DNA from: Bradyrhizobium sp. B124
GTDB lineage: Bacteria > Pseudomonadota > Alphaproteobacteria > Rhizobiales > Xanthobacteraceae
Length of the DNA: 64,000 bases
NCBI RefSeq assembly: GCF_038967635.1
Contig: NZ_CP152413.1
Location: 7,940,001 to 8,004,000 of the forward strand
Direction: 5' to 3'
Position 1 is the first letter of the stretch. Each line of letters opens with the position of its first letter. The translations under genes were made by a program, and so were the position numbers. Shown in pieces: positions 8,970 through 18,383 of the stretch. The notes under the pieces are model-generated. The model was not told where the DNA came from. It saw only the letters and a program-made list of their open reading frames with translations, and did not search any database.

Positions 8970-10073
8970 TCATGTCGTCGGCCTAATGACGGGACCGCTA
9001 ACGAATTCCGTTTGACCGGCCCATGCGCAGCTGGATTGTGAGAGCCTGCGCTCTAGCCATCCAAAGATGCACTCATCCGACGATACGAAATTTTCGACTT
9101 CTTCGGCCGCGACCCGGAATATCGACGGTGCGGCCAAATCGATGTCGACGTGCTCCGCCGAGCAGTCAGCCTGAAGCTTAAGCGCCTCCGACATGCTGAC
9201 AAGGCCGCGTCCACCAGCCACTACGAGTACTGGGCATTTCAACCGTCGCGCCAAGCGTGAGCGAAGCCTCGACACTCCGTCCTCGTCGGCAACCTTTGTC
9301 AGACAGCCGACAGATGCCAGCATTCGCGCCCAGTCCCAAAGGCCGCCGTCGCAAACAGCCGCAGCTAGGCGGCAATCGGAGGCTGTGAAATCAGTCGCAA
9401 GAGCAGCCGATAGGCCTTCTCCATAGATGCCGATGCGAGCGGCATCAACGTCGGACCGAGCTACAAGATAATCCAGGCAGCAGGTCAGCAAAAGACCCGG
9501 TTGGATATCCGGCCGGCCCGCAACGTCATCGTGGGAGACAGCCAGAACTGACATGCCCCGGCCAACCACCGCGGGCAACAGCCTGCCGAACAGCGTTGCT
9601 GCGCTTTCCTGTTCGCAGCTGATGCAAACGACTGCCGGCGCCCGTGAATCGTGATTGCCGGCGGGAGAATAATACGCTTGAAAGCCTGCCTCGTCGTAGC
9701 ATGTAATTTCGACACGCTCAACGTTTTGCCGCAGAGACGGTCCGAACCTCTCTATGTTGGCCTCGGCTTTCGCGGAAATGTCGTCTCTTTTCGGATCGCC
9801 GTCACCAACCAGACGCCTGGCTACTTCAAAGGCAGTTAAACCACAAAGCCAAGCTTCGGTCGCCTCATCGAAGGCCATCTGCTTGATCTTCAGGTCAGCA
9901 CGGAGGCACTGAGCATCTCCAATCTCTGTCCATCTTGTAACCCAGCTCTGCCGATGTGCCGAGCCATAGGTGGAGATCTTTGCGGCTAAATCGTCCAAGA
10001 ACATCGCGGCCCCTCGCCGCATGGACGCAAGATCGCCTCTCGCATGGACCCAAGGTGTGCTCTCCATCTCCAC
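8970..10073 (-). CDS. Alpha/beta-hydrolase-fold protein with altered nucleophile elbow
   Basis: This 367-residue protein has a helical N-terminal half and a C-terminal alpha/beta-hydrolase core, like FrsA / 2,6-dihydropseudooxynicotine hydrolase-type proteins. The nucleophile elbow reads RIGIYGEGLSA where relatives have RIGIWGESLGA, so the catalytic Ser is replaced by Gly at residue 220. A Ser follows two positions later. DGGLWDWARML and a late histidine in ERRLSQ-type context are less clear. It may be a non-hydrolytic or altered-mechanism member. It stands alone on the minus strand between an IS5 relic and a Crp-type regulator. Confidence 0.65.
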   Translation of the reverse strand: MEMESTPWVHARGDLASMRRGAAMFLDDLAAKISTYGSAHRQSWVTRWTEIGDAQCLRADLKIKQMAFDEATEAWLCGLTAFEVARRLVGDGDPKRDDISAKAEANIERFGPSLRQNVERVEITCYDEAGFQAYYSPAGNHDSRAPAVVCISCEQESAATLFGRLLPAVVGRGMSVLAVSHDDVAGRPDIQPGLLLTCCLDYLVARSDVDAARIGIYGEGLSAALATDFTASDCRLAAAVCDGGLWDWARMLASVGCLTKVADEDGVSRLRSRLARRLKCPVLVVAGGRGLVSMSEALKLQADCSAEHVDIDLAAPSIFRVAAEEVENFVSSDECIFGWLERRLSQSSCAWAGQTEFVSGPVIRPTT

Positions 10074-10251
10074 GACCCCCCAACCGTTTTAAGCTCACTC
10101 TGAGCGCGTAACCGTCACGGAAGAGACCGATCACCTTGTCCCGGAATCATTCCTGACCCTGTCGACCTTTCTCGAACGAATTGATGGATTGCCTCAGCAA
10201 TTGGTGTCACAGAAACCGAAGAGTTGGCGCAGACCTGCCTCTCGCGCGTTG

Positions 10252-11103
10252 CTAGCTCGTCTGTTCCTTGATGAGGGGGCGGACCGATGGGGAGGCATAG
10301 GCACCCGAGACGAGCTTGTAGCAACAGCATGCGGTTTCCCCGAGCGATTTGTGTTGATCGATCTGCACGACACCGCGCATCTTGCGAATCAGCCCTTGCT
10401 CCTCGAACCTGGCCAATGTCTCCGTTACCTCGGCGCGGCGCATCCCCAGTGCTAAGGAAAGATAATCATGGGTAACTGGCAGCATGCAGGCGTCAACAGC
10501 GTCACTCGCAAGACACAGCCAACTCGCAAGCCGTTGTTCACGATGATGCCGAACCCCACATAATCCTGTCTGGACGCACTGAAATGTGAGCGCTTGAACG
10601 TACTTAGACAGATGTTCTCGGATCTCAGGATGCGCCTTCATCACGCGACGCAAATCCTCAACCCGGATTCTGTGGGCGCTTCCGGGGAAGACCACCACCG
10701 ATTGATGCGTCGAAAGATGTCTCGACCTCAAAAACGAAGCGCCAACCGCGCCCCGATATCCTATGATTGCCGTTTCAAGCAGGCGTCCCGCGGCGTTAAC
10801 TCTCAGCGAGACGAGGCCCGTCTCTATAAAGTAGACGTGCTCGACCTGCCGTTTTGGTTCTTGCAGAACCATGCGCTCTTTCAAGGTGATCGGTTCAAGG
10901 CACTCCGCTATTGCCGCGAGGTGTTGCACGGAAAGACGCGCCAGGATCACGTTCTTCAAGATCACGTTCTTCGCAAAGGGCTGCTTCGTAGGACGTGGCG
11001 CAGGAGGCCGGTGAAGCAACGGCCGCGTGCCGGGCCGCTGCTTGAGAGCTGTATCTGCGGAATAGTCAAGCGCTTCGGGGACGGCGGGCACGCGATCAAT
11101 CAT
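10252..11103 (-). CDS. Crp/Fnr-family transcriptional regulator
   Basis: The 283-residue protein has an N-terminal cyclic-nucleotide-type beta barrel (VYFIETGLVSLRVNAAGR ... ETAIIGYRGAVGAS) and a C-terminal winged helix (THDYLSLALGMRRAEVTETL, FEEQGLIRKMRGVVQID). The start at 11103 is preferred because AGGAAGAGGGG precedes that ATG; an earlier in-frame ATG at 11187 lacks this. The N-terminal region contains a 15-bp tandem duplication giving KNVILKNVIL. The typical Fnr N-terminal cysteine cluster is not evident, so direct [4Fe-4S] oxygen sensing is unlikely. The regulated genes are not evident. Confidence 0.75.
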   Translation of the reverse strand: MIDRVPAVPEALDYSADTALKQRPGTRPLLHRPPAPRPTKQPFAKNVILKNVILARLSVQHLAAIAECLEPITLKERMVLQEPKRQVEHVYFIETGLVSLRVNAAGRLLETAIIGYRGAVGASFLRSRHLSTHQSVVVFPGSAHRIRVEDLRRVMKAHPEIREHLSKYVQALTFQCVQTGLCGVRHHREQRLASWLCLASDAVDACMLPVTHDYLSLALGMRRAEVTETLARFEEQGLIRKMRGVVQIDQHKSLGETACCCYKLVSGAYASPSVRPLIKEQTS

Positions 11104-11774
11104 GGCCCCTCTTCCTGGTAGGCGGCTTTTGCTAGTCTGCGCGCTGCCGTAACGAGAACTTGATTGAGATTGTAACAACATCTTCATCTCGATTGGTGCG
11201 ACGAGGGTCGCATCGACGCTCCGTTCCTGCGTTGAGAGGCCTGTCTTCGACGAATTTCAGCGAAGCCGAACGGGATGCGTGCCTCGGCTAGGACGATCGG
11301 CGCCACATTATTGGATTTGTACCTTGTTACTACCGCGACGATGACTGCGCCCACAAGCATTGTCGGTATGATCGAGGCCTATATCGGTTGCGAGCGCGGG
11401 ATGACCGCATCATTCGATCATCCACAGATTTGAGGGGTGAGAAGCTGCGCAGATCGATGGTCTGCCGTCTTCAATGCTGCAGTAATAAGCGAGACAAGTC
11501 TTGATAGTCGCCTCCCGACCTATCGAAAAAAAGCGTGGCGTTTTCTTCAAAAAGGCGTGCGATCGTTAGGCCATTTCGCTAAGATGTCGATGCGTTCCTC
11601 GTGACGGCCGCTCACCTGCACTTGGGATCGAGTATTTACGCACAATGGCGCGCCGCCCTGAAATTGTGTGTCCTGCTCGATACGTGCGTGATTGAGATCA
11701 TCAAGAGGCCGCGTGAGGGCCAGCGGCTAAGTCAGCGCCTCGATTGTCGGGGCGAGACGCCTGCATCAATGCGA
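11104..11774. other. Gene-free stretch
   Basis: About 670 bases between the Crp-type and Lrp-type genes hold no supportable gene. A short plus-strand frame near 11600 is the reverse shadow of the Lrp gene end. Confidence 0.4.
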
Positions 11775-12251
11775 TCAATCGCCCGAAGGAAGCTCAACTG
11801 GAATAGCGAAGCCTACCTTTACGCGATCCAATATGACCATCGTCTTGAAGCCCTTGATGTCGCGATTTTCATAGAAGAAGCGCCGGGTGAACTGCTCGTA
11901 CTCCTCCAGGGTCGGCGCGGTAATGTACAGGACGAAGTCGGCATCGCCCGTGACGTAGAAGCCATTGACGACGTCGACTGACGATCTGATAGCTTTCTTG
12001 AACCTATCGATGATATCGGCACTTTCCCGTTCCAACGTCACTAGCGCAAGCACTTGAATAGGTCTTCCGACCGCCTTCGGCGATACAATCGACACATCCG
12101 CCTGGATGATGCCTTCCGAGCGGAGCCTCTTCAATCGTCGTTGGCACGCGGTAGGAGAAAGCCCGGCCATCTCGCCGATCACATCTGAAGTTAGACGGTT
12201 GTTCTTTTGCACGATCTCGAGGATGCGGGCATCTATCCGATCATATTGCAT
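11775..12251 (-). CDS. Lrp/AsnC-family transcriptional regulator
   Basis: The 158-residue protein has an N-terminal HTH (IDARILEIVQKNNRLTSDVI ... LSPTACQRRLKRLRSEGII) and a C-terminal RAM domain (VDVVNGFYVTGDADFVLYI). Members bind amino acids and control amino-acid uptake or catabolism genes. The ATG of MQYDRID lies 5 bases after AGGAGG, which fixes the start; the GTG two codons earlier overlaps that ribosome-binding site. No target is adjacent. Confidence 0.85.
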   Translation of the reverse strand: MQYDRIDARILEIVQKNNRLTSDVIGEMAGLSPTACQRRLKRLRSEGIIQADVSIVSPKAVGRPIQVLALVTLERESADIIDRFKKAIRSSVDVVNGFYVTGDADFVLYITAPTLEEYEQFTRRFFYENRDIKGFKTMVILDRVKVGFAIPVELPSGD

Positions 12252-12567
12252 GATCACCTCCTGCCTGAGGTGAATTTCGCCGCGAGATGACTACTCAGCG
12301 CAGCAAATCCTCCAGGGTGAAAAAATACGAGGAAAGCGTCTGTGACAAAGCCCCAACTTCGGCTGGTCCTGTCGCGTCGCAATATCCGAACAAGGGCGAG
12401 GACGGCAGCGTTCGGATGCTGCGAGCCAGTGAGCGGAGCAAGCGCGGCAGCTGTTCGGACGTGGCTTGAGCTTTCGTTGTCGACGGGGATGTGAACCAAA
12501 GCGAAGTTGAAACACAACCAAGCGCGCCGCGTTGCAAATTCGTGTGGAGACAGCATCGTGATTGGGC
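12252..12567. other. Gene-free stretch
   Basis: No gene was recognised between the Lrp start and the end of the SWIM-like relic. Several short frames overlap without motifs. Confidence 0.35.
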
Positions 12568-12920
12568 TCAGCCAAGTATTCGCCCGGTGACAAGCGGGAT
12601 GCTAAGCGCCTTTTTTACCTTTGAAAGGCGCACATTCAGAGCCTCGATTTTGCCCTTCAGCTCGCTAACAGCTGACAGAGCCCTCCCAAGCGGCGCCCCT
12701 ACCAACATTGTCGCAACGTCGCCGCATCAGCGGGATTGCCGCCGCTCAGCTCCTGCTCGTTTGGTGTCGTCCCCTCAGGAAGATTGATGCGGTGCTTGCA
12801 GTGCCCCTCGTTCTTTGCAGCATCGCACGCGCAGCTCGTTCGTACTTGGTCGTCCGTTCGAACTGCGAGTACCTCGTGGTCCCTGTCGCCCGAACTGCTC
12901 TGAACTCTAAAATATTGCAT
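12568..12920 (-). pseudogene. Small SWIM-type zinc-finger protein, frameshifted
   Basis: The first frame begins MQYFRVQSSSGDRDHEVLAV and carries TSCACDAAKNEGHCKH, which fits the SWIM pattern C-x-C-xn-C-x-H. It runs to ...GGNPADAAT and stops at 12699. Another frame continues as VGAPLGRALSAVSELKGKIE ... LSKVKKAL, a probable coiled coil, to 12568. Joining them needs one indel. The protein would be a short cytoplasmic zinc-binding protein of unknown role. Confidence 0.5.
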
Positions 12921-13755
12921 GCGTCCTCCCATACGCGTTGTCCCAGGCACGTTGTTGGATTTATCTGCAGGATGACGCGCATCCTGCGAATCAACCCTGC
13001 GTTCTTTGGATCGAATTAGCGTCTCCGTTAGCGTAATGCGGCTCAATCGCAAGAGGGAAAGGCAATCTCGGGCACTGGTAGTATGCGAGTCTCGGCGGCA
13101 TGACTTGTGCAGCTGAATTGTCCTGACGAGGGCCAGCTCGCATGTTTGCTCGGATCGCCTGGACTACTCCCTGGGTGCCGTGTCGGGCCGCTTAATATCT
13201 CCTGAATGATCGTACCTACTGCATCTCCAACCGTTGCGCGGAGAAGTTCGCAACCCGAAATGTTCTTTCGGAACCTTGTCATCGCCGATGTTCGTGCCGT
13301 GCAGACAGTTCGCTTCGGCCGAACGTCGGAATCGAAGCAAACAAAATTGAGCGTCGAATACCGCGGGCCATCACTGCGATCGCCTACGGGCCAGCCGCTG
13401 CCGCCCGTCCCCTGCGATTCAATCGCGAGCGGCGGAGGCTGAAGCCTGCTCGTAGCCTATTTTGCCGGAGTCGCGAAGGGATGCTCCCGACAGCTCGACT
13501 TCTGAGCGATGATGTTGTTGCTATCAACGCACAAGTCTGTACGTATCGGACAAATGCATGCGCATCCCTCCTCGGTGATTTACTCGGCGGAGATAGTACG
13601 GTTCGTACCGAGCCATCAAAGCGCAGGCCGATCCGATTTGGCTCAAATGAGTCGAGCCGCGATTTCGTTCGTTGACGCGTGGTCGGGACCGTCCGCCTTG
13701 TCATGCCAGGCTGTATCCCAAGCAAACTGCGGGATGACGAGGTGGAGGCCTCATG
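12921..13755. other. Gene-free stretch
   Basis: There is no supportable gene in these ~835 bases. Open frames are short, overlap each other on both strands, and show no motif. The stretch precedes a truncated DUF2285 fragment and may be recombination debris. Confidence 0.4.
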
Positions 13756-13937
13756 CCGGTTTCGGGTGGCTGGAAAGCAACAGCTATCGCAACATCGCGC
13801 ACGGCTTTCTGGGCAAGCACCGCATTCCCGATCGGGGTTGGAAAACAAACGATCTGCGCAGCCGGACCATTCGCCTGGTCCAGATGGGACTGCGTCTTGT
13901 GCGAGGCGGCTATCGTGATAAGGACGACACGTCCTGA
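13756..13937 (+). pseudogene. Truncated FseA-type DUF2285 C-terminal fragment (third copy)
   Basis: The last ~60 residues of an FseA-like protein are present: SNSYRNIAHGFLGKHRIPDR, then LRSRTIRLVQMGLRLVRGGY. It is most similar to the copy at 3530. The N-terminal domain, the frameshift region and most of the DUF2285 start are missing. It ends next to a decayed IS481. Confidence 0.75.
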
Positions 13938-13953
13938 GCTGTTTGCTGGTTGG

Positions 13954-14935
13954 CTAGCTGTGGAATCTCAAGAGGTCGTCCTCCGGAAGGGCGAGGCGGC
14001 TGATTGGTGGTTTGGCTTGCAGGCTGCCGTGCGGGCGATGCCAATTATAGTGAAGCCAGATTGGCAGGTCCTTGGCGCGCTGGTCTGAGGTGTCGTAGGC
14101 GCGAGCATACGCCCCCTCGCGTAGCGCAGTTTGGATGAATCGCTCGGCCTTGCCATTTGTTTGCGGCCTGTAGGGCCTGGTGAAGATGTGCTTGAGGCCG
14201 AGCTTCCTGCACGCTCTGGCGAAGGCCTTGGCACTGTAGCAGGAGCCGTTGTCGGTCATGATGCCGGTCACCATCATGCCCGGGCTTCGGTAGTAGGTGA
14301 CGACGTCGTTGAGGAAGGCGATAGCGCTCTCCTTCTTCTGATCTCCCCGGATCTGAGAGAAGGCCAAGCGCGAAGTATCGTCGATGGCCACGTGGACGAA
14401 CTCGTGGCCGGCGCCGCGGCTTTCGCCCTTCTGGCGATCGTGTGTGATGCGGTGGCCGGGTCTTACGAATCTGCCGAGCTTTTTGATATCGATATGGATG
14501 AGCTCGCCGGGCTGCTCGCGCTCGTACCGGCGCGTCGGCTCGGCCGGCTCCAGATCGCGCATCCGACTCAATCTGAAGCGGCGAAGGATGCGGCTGACGG
14601 TGGCCGGTGACACTTCGACTCGACTGCGATCTGCTTGCCGGTGCGGCGCTGCCGGCGCAACGCTTCGACAGCCTTGCACGTGGCGGGCGGTGTTCGGCTC
14701 GGCGATGAATGGGGCCTCGAGGAGCGATCAAGCAACTCCCTCCGCACCTTCTGCGCGGAAGCAGCTGCATGCTGCGGCCGTCGACGATGACATCTAGCTG
14801 AGCGAGGTCGTCGAGGCGCGCGGCATCCTCTGGGCATTCGGCTCGCTCTTCGCGGCCGCCGAAGGGGCATAGTCGAAGGTAAGGGCCCATTCGTTGCGTC
14901 CCGTGAACGGGCAATCGATCCCACGTTAAGCAACT
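13954..14935 (-). mobile_element. IS481-family element, transposase frameshifted
   Basis: The catalytic core in 13954-14679 is intact by eye: FVHVAIDDTSRLAFSQI, MTDNGSCYSAKAFARACRKL, RPYRPQTNGKAERFIQ (DDE) and the C-terminal YNWHRPHGSL. The N-terminal HTH part is spread over other frames up to about 14933 (EALRRQRRTGKQIA, LDRSSRPH), so at least two indels are needed. The stop overlaps the left end TGTGGAATCTC. I did not find a convincing matching right inverted repeat, so the right boundary is approximate. Confidence 0.7.
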
Positions 14936-14986
14936 GCTTCTAAATCAAATCTATAGATCGAATTTCTGATGTCGTCCGATAGGTTG

Positions 14987-15946
14987 TTAGGCAGCTTCCG
15001 GAAGTGCAGTCTTTTTGCAAAGTCGCGCGACCCATCGGCAGAAGGCACGCGCAATTTCGGGATTGTCGCTGCGATCGACCGCGTAGGCCCGATACTGCAT
15101 GCCACTTGGCGTGCGCGATCCCGGTATCACATGCAGCGCGCCTCCGCGCACGAGATCGCTGACAATGATTTCAGGCGCCACCAGTAGGCATTTTCCCGTC
15201 ATGACGGCCGGCAGAGCAAGGTAATTGTGATCGTATCGGGCTCCCGATTTTATATCTTTCACCCTCAGGTTCATCGCCCTCAGCCATGTGGGCAGTATAT
15301 CGGGCCGGGATGTGATGTTCAGAATTGGCATTGAACGAGCAATTGAGAGCGGTTTTCCCGCGACGTGATTTGGAGAGCCTACGCAAACGAGGGTCTCATT
15401 GTAGATTTCCCAATTGTCTGCCGGTTCGATGACGGAAAGGTCGCGCGTAATCAAGATATCGAAATCGTCCGAAGATGTCGGCGGAGAGAGCGAGCTAATG
15501 ACATCCACAGTGACGCCGCCGACCTCAGCGGAAAATGCTTGGAGATTTGGAATCAAAAGGGAGAAAGCGAAGGTAGAAAGCGACGTGCGGACCACAATCC
15601 GATTGACGTCAGGACGATTCCGCCGGCGCATTCTCCTCGCGGTAAAGCAGATCGTTTCGAGTGGTTCGGCGACCGTGTTGGCAAATACCCTTCCAAACTC
15701 GGTTAATTCGCTCCGCCGACCTCGTCGCTCGATGAGGTCTGTGCCGAGATAGCCCTGCAGCACGGCCAGGTAGCGGCTCACCGAGCTCTGTGTTGTTCCC
15801 AGTGCATTAGCCGCTCGCGTTACGCTTCCTTCTCTCGCAATGGTCACAAATGCCCGGATTGCATTGAGGGGCACTTCATCGTATTCGGCGGCCATCTTCT
15901 GCTCCGGTAGCTTCTGGAATATCTGCTCGTTGCGACGGCAGACCAT
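14987..15946 (-). CDS. LysR-family transcriptional regulator, probable regulator of phosphonopyruvate hydrolase
   Basis: This 319-residue LysR protein has an N-terminal HTH (PLNAIRAFVTIAREGSVTRA, LGTTQSSVSRYLAVLQ) and a substrate-binding domain (LLIPNLQAFSAEVGGVTVDV ... HVIPGSRTPSGMQYRAYAVD). It lies on the same strand as, and 324 bp downstream of, the phosphonopyruvate hydrolase gene. In characterised phosphonopyruvate/phosphonoalanine catabolism the hydrolase gene is inducible and associated with a LysR regulator. That this one senses phosphonopyruvate or phosphonoalanine is inference. A fragment of a duplicate lies at 4560. Confidence 0.8.
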   Translation of the reverse strand: MVCRRNEQIFQKLPEQKMAAEYDEVPLNAIRAFVTIAREGSVTRAANALGTTQSSVSRYLAVLQGYLGTDLIERRGRRSELTEFGRVFANTVAEPLETICFTARRMRRRNRPDVNRIVVRTSLSTFAFSLLIPNLQAFSAEVGGVTVDVISSLSPPTSSDDFDILITRDLSVIEPADNWEIYNETLVCVGSPNHVAGKPLSIARSMPILNITSRPDILPTWLRAMNLRVKDIKSGARYDHNYLALPAVMTGKCLLVAPEIIVSDLVRGGALHVIPGSRTPSGMQYRAYAVDRSDNPEIARAFCRWVARLCKKTALPEAA

Positions 15947-16270
15947 TTGCCAAGAATGAATGCTCCATCACATTATTCGATGTCTTTCGCCGGATTACTG
16001 CTTATCGACGGCGCGCCGCGCATAAAATCGGTTTTATGGTGCAATCCGTACGCTTTGGCTCGCAAGCTCCGTTCGCTGTCGGCGGCTTCTTCAAAGATGC
16101 ACCTTCAGGCGACCGATAGGCATGGTCGGCTGTTCCTGCTTCGACAGCCTGCAATTTCTATGAGAGAGGCCGATTCCTCAAACTTTGCCAACAGCTGGCG
16201 CCGGAGCGGTGCTCGGGGGCGAGGACCCTTTGAGAATCTCGTTTGTTGCGGAGAATACCAAAGGTTGCGT
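15947..16270. other. Intergenic stretch between LysR and hydrolase genes
   Basis: These 324 bases hold no supportable gene. They presumably carry the LysR promoter; I cannot identify a specific operator. Confidence 0.35.
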
Positions 16271-17143
16271 TCAGGGAAGGAAGCGAGCTTCAGCGGCCCT
16301 GACCTCGTGCATGTTCTGAAGCCTGAAAATCTCGTCTACTGGCAGAATATCCTTATGCACGTTCTGGACGCCGCCATCGGCGATGATCCGACGGAAGGTC
16401 TCCTGCATGCAAGTAGCCGCAGCGCGGATCCCGTAGTTGCCGTAGATCATCATGCAGACATTGCCGAGTGCCTTGACCCGCTCTGCATTGAGATCCGGGT
16501 AGGCGTTTGGCACGATCACCAGCGGTACCGATCCCGTCCAGGCCCGCGAAAAGCTTTCGATTTCGGAAGGGTCGCTCTTTTTCGAATGGATCAGGATCAT
16601 GTCGGCGCCAGCCGCCACATAGGCGTTCGCCCGATGCAGAGCTTCCGCCTCGCCAACTCCCGCGATCAGGGCTTCGGTGCGGGCGATGATGAGAAAATCC
16701 GGGTCCCGTTTTGTCGCAACAGCGGCCTCTATCTTGCCCTGGAACTCCTCAATGCGCAGTAGTTCCTGGCGCCCATTCGCAACAAGGCTCGTCACCTTCG
16801 GAAAGGTCTTGTCCTCGATGACGACTGCGCTGGCGCCGGCGCGCTCGTATTCCCTGATGGCGTGAATGACGTTGATCGCATTGCCATAGCCCGTATCGAT
16901 GTCGGCAACGATCGGCAGCCTCGTGCGCCCGGCGATCGCCCGTAGCATATCCAGATGCTGCGTCATCGAGATCAGGCTCATGTCTGCAAGCCCGTAAAGT
17001 GCTGCCAGTTCGAAGCCAGAGGCCCAAAGGCCATCAAATCCAGCTTCCTCCGCCAGGATCGCAGAAAATGGGCTATGGGCGGCCATGATGTGGACAAGGC
17101 CGGTCTCGGCCATGCGGGCGCGAAGGCGTTTGACAGGGTACAT
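16271..17143 (-). CDS. palA: Phosphonopyruvate hydrolase
   Basis: The 290-residue enzyme of the PEP mutase / isocitrate lyase superfamily cleaves the C-P bond of phosphonopyruvate to pyruvate and phosphate. It has AEEAGFDGLWASGFELAALY, the metal motif VADIDTGYGNAINV, and the gating segment EDKTFPKVTSLVANGRQEL. The T-S in place of PEP mutase's N-S, plus the following NGRQEL, fits Variovorax-type PalA hydrolase and not the mutase. ALIAGVGEAEALHRANAYVA and PNAYPDLNAE also fit. The length matches the family. A LysR gene lies just downstream and a Dpp-type importer 1.2 kb away. Confidence 0.85.
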   Translation of the reverse strand: MYPVKRLRARMAETGLVHIMAAHSPFSAILAEEAGFDGLWASGFELAALYGLADMSLISMTQHLDMLRAIAGRTRLPIVADIDTGYGNAINVIHAIREYERAGASAVVIEDKTFPKVTSLVANGRQELLRIEEFQGKIEAAVATKRDPDFLIIARTEALIAGVGEAEALHRANAYVAAGADMILIHSKKSDPSEIESFSRAWTGSVPLVIVPNAYPDLNAERVKALGNVCMMIYGNYGIRAAATCMQETFRRIIADGGVQNVHKDILPVDEIFRLQNMHEVRAAEARFLP

Positions 17144-18383
17144 TCGGAAAACCTTTCAAAACAGGTCTGCTCGCGCAGCGATACTCCGATCTTGGGACGT
17201 GAAGTCCTCGATCGACGAAGTATCCAAACTGCGCAAATCGCGCGCGGCCACGACGCCGTTTCCAAGCTATCCCTTCTCAAACCGGCTAAACCAATTTTGT
17301 GATCTCATTATCAAGTGGGGCGAGCTAAAATTTCGATGCCTTGTGTTGCTAGTCCTGAACGACGCTGACTCCATCCGGCGGTAAAAAGACGGGCAGATTG
17401 TCGCGCTGGGGGCGTATTGCATTTTGCTTCAAGCAGGATGTCCGGCGGGGGCGCCCGGCGGAGACCCCGCGGGTAGGCCGCTGTGAGGATTTTGCAGGCG
17501 ATCAGGAGGCATATCCGGTCGGTGCCACGGGGAGCACGAGATGATCTTGGTAAATATTGTGAACTGCGCAGGCTGCCGCCATCCTTTATACCTATTGGCT
17601 AGTGGACAGCGCGCTCGGCCAGGACCTCAAGCGTGGCCGCGGAATGATGCGGAATCCGCGACAGGTTCACCTCCGACGACGTCCGCTGACCCCGTGTAGA
17701 CTTCCTTTCATGAGAGATGCCCCACGCCGGACACCCGATTGCAGAGGCTCGCGCGTGATCACAGGTAGAAGCTTGGGGGCGTAACAGCAAGCGGGTGGCG
17801 TCGATCCTGTGACGCCCTACCTCGCATCAAAGAGTCGGATGCAATGAACCTATGGGCTCGAGGGCCCAGTACGTACGCGTGATGTTCATCTCTGTCATGG
17901 CGGATTGCGGCTGGGAATCATCATGTTTGGGGCTTGAAACCTCGCCAAGATCGATCTGGTCGACGTGGCGCCCGGACGCCACTCGCTCAGCTGCCAGTTG
18001 AGACCGGCTCCGGCAACGCGATGTGACGGCTGACCGTTCTCCAGGTGAACGGGTGCGTTTGCCGCGCGCGTTGCGCCTTATTCGAGACGTCTACAGACGG
18101 GTGTCGATAGACGTCGTTTCCTAGCTTCATGCGTCATCGCATCTTTTCAACTTAGCATTGACTTATTCAATGAGTGTCATCGGCTTGTAGCAAGTCGAGC
18201 TTCTAACGGCGCGTGCATCGATGATCATGTCCAACCGAGATCGCCAAGAATTCATGTCGGTTGTTCGCAAAGATTGCATGACCATTTGGATGTCGCCCGC
18301 CATGGCAATCGGGATGGTGGACAACACTAAAGTGCCCCCGGTTACGAGGGAATGATGTTCAGCGGCCGAGTGAAATCCGGGAG
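17144..18383. other. Gene-free stretch upstream of the ABC importer
   Basis: About 1.24 kb hold no supportable gene on either strand. The importer promoter should lie in the right part, but no clear sigma-factor motif is visible to me. Codon-like structure is weak throughout, which suggests decayed sequence. Confidence 0.4.

Noticed and set aside
16271..17143. Call as a third PEP mutase
   Set aside because: The gating loop has T-S in place of N-S and is followed by NGRQEL, as in phosphonopyruvate hydrolase.
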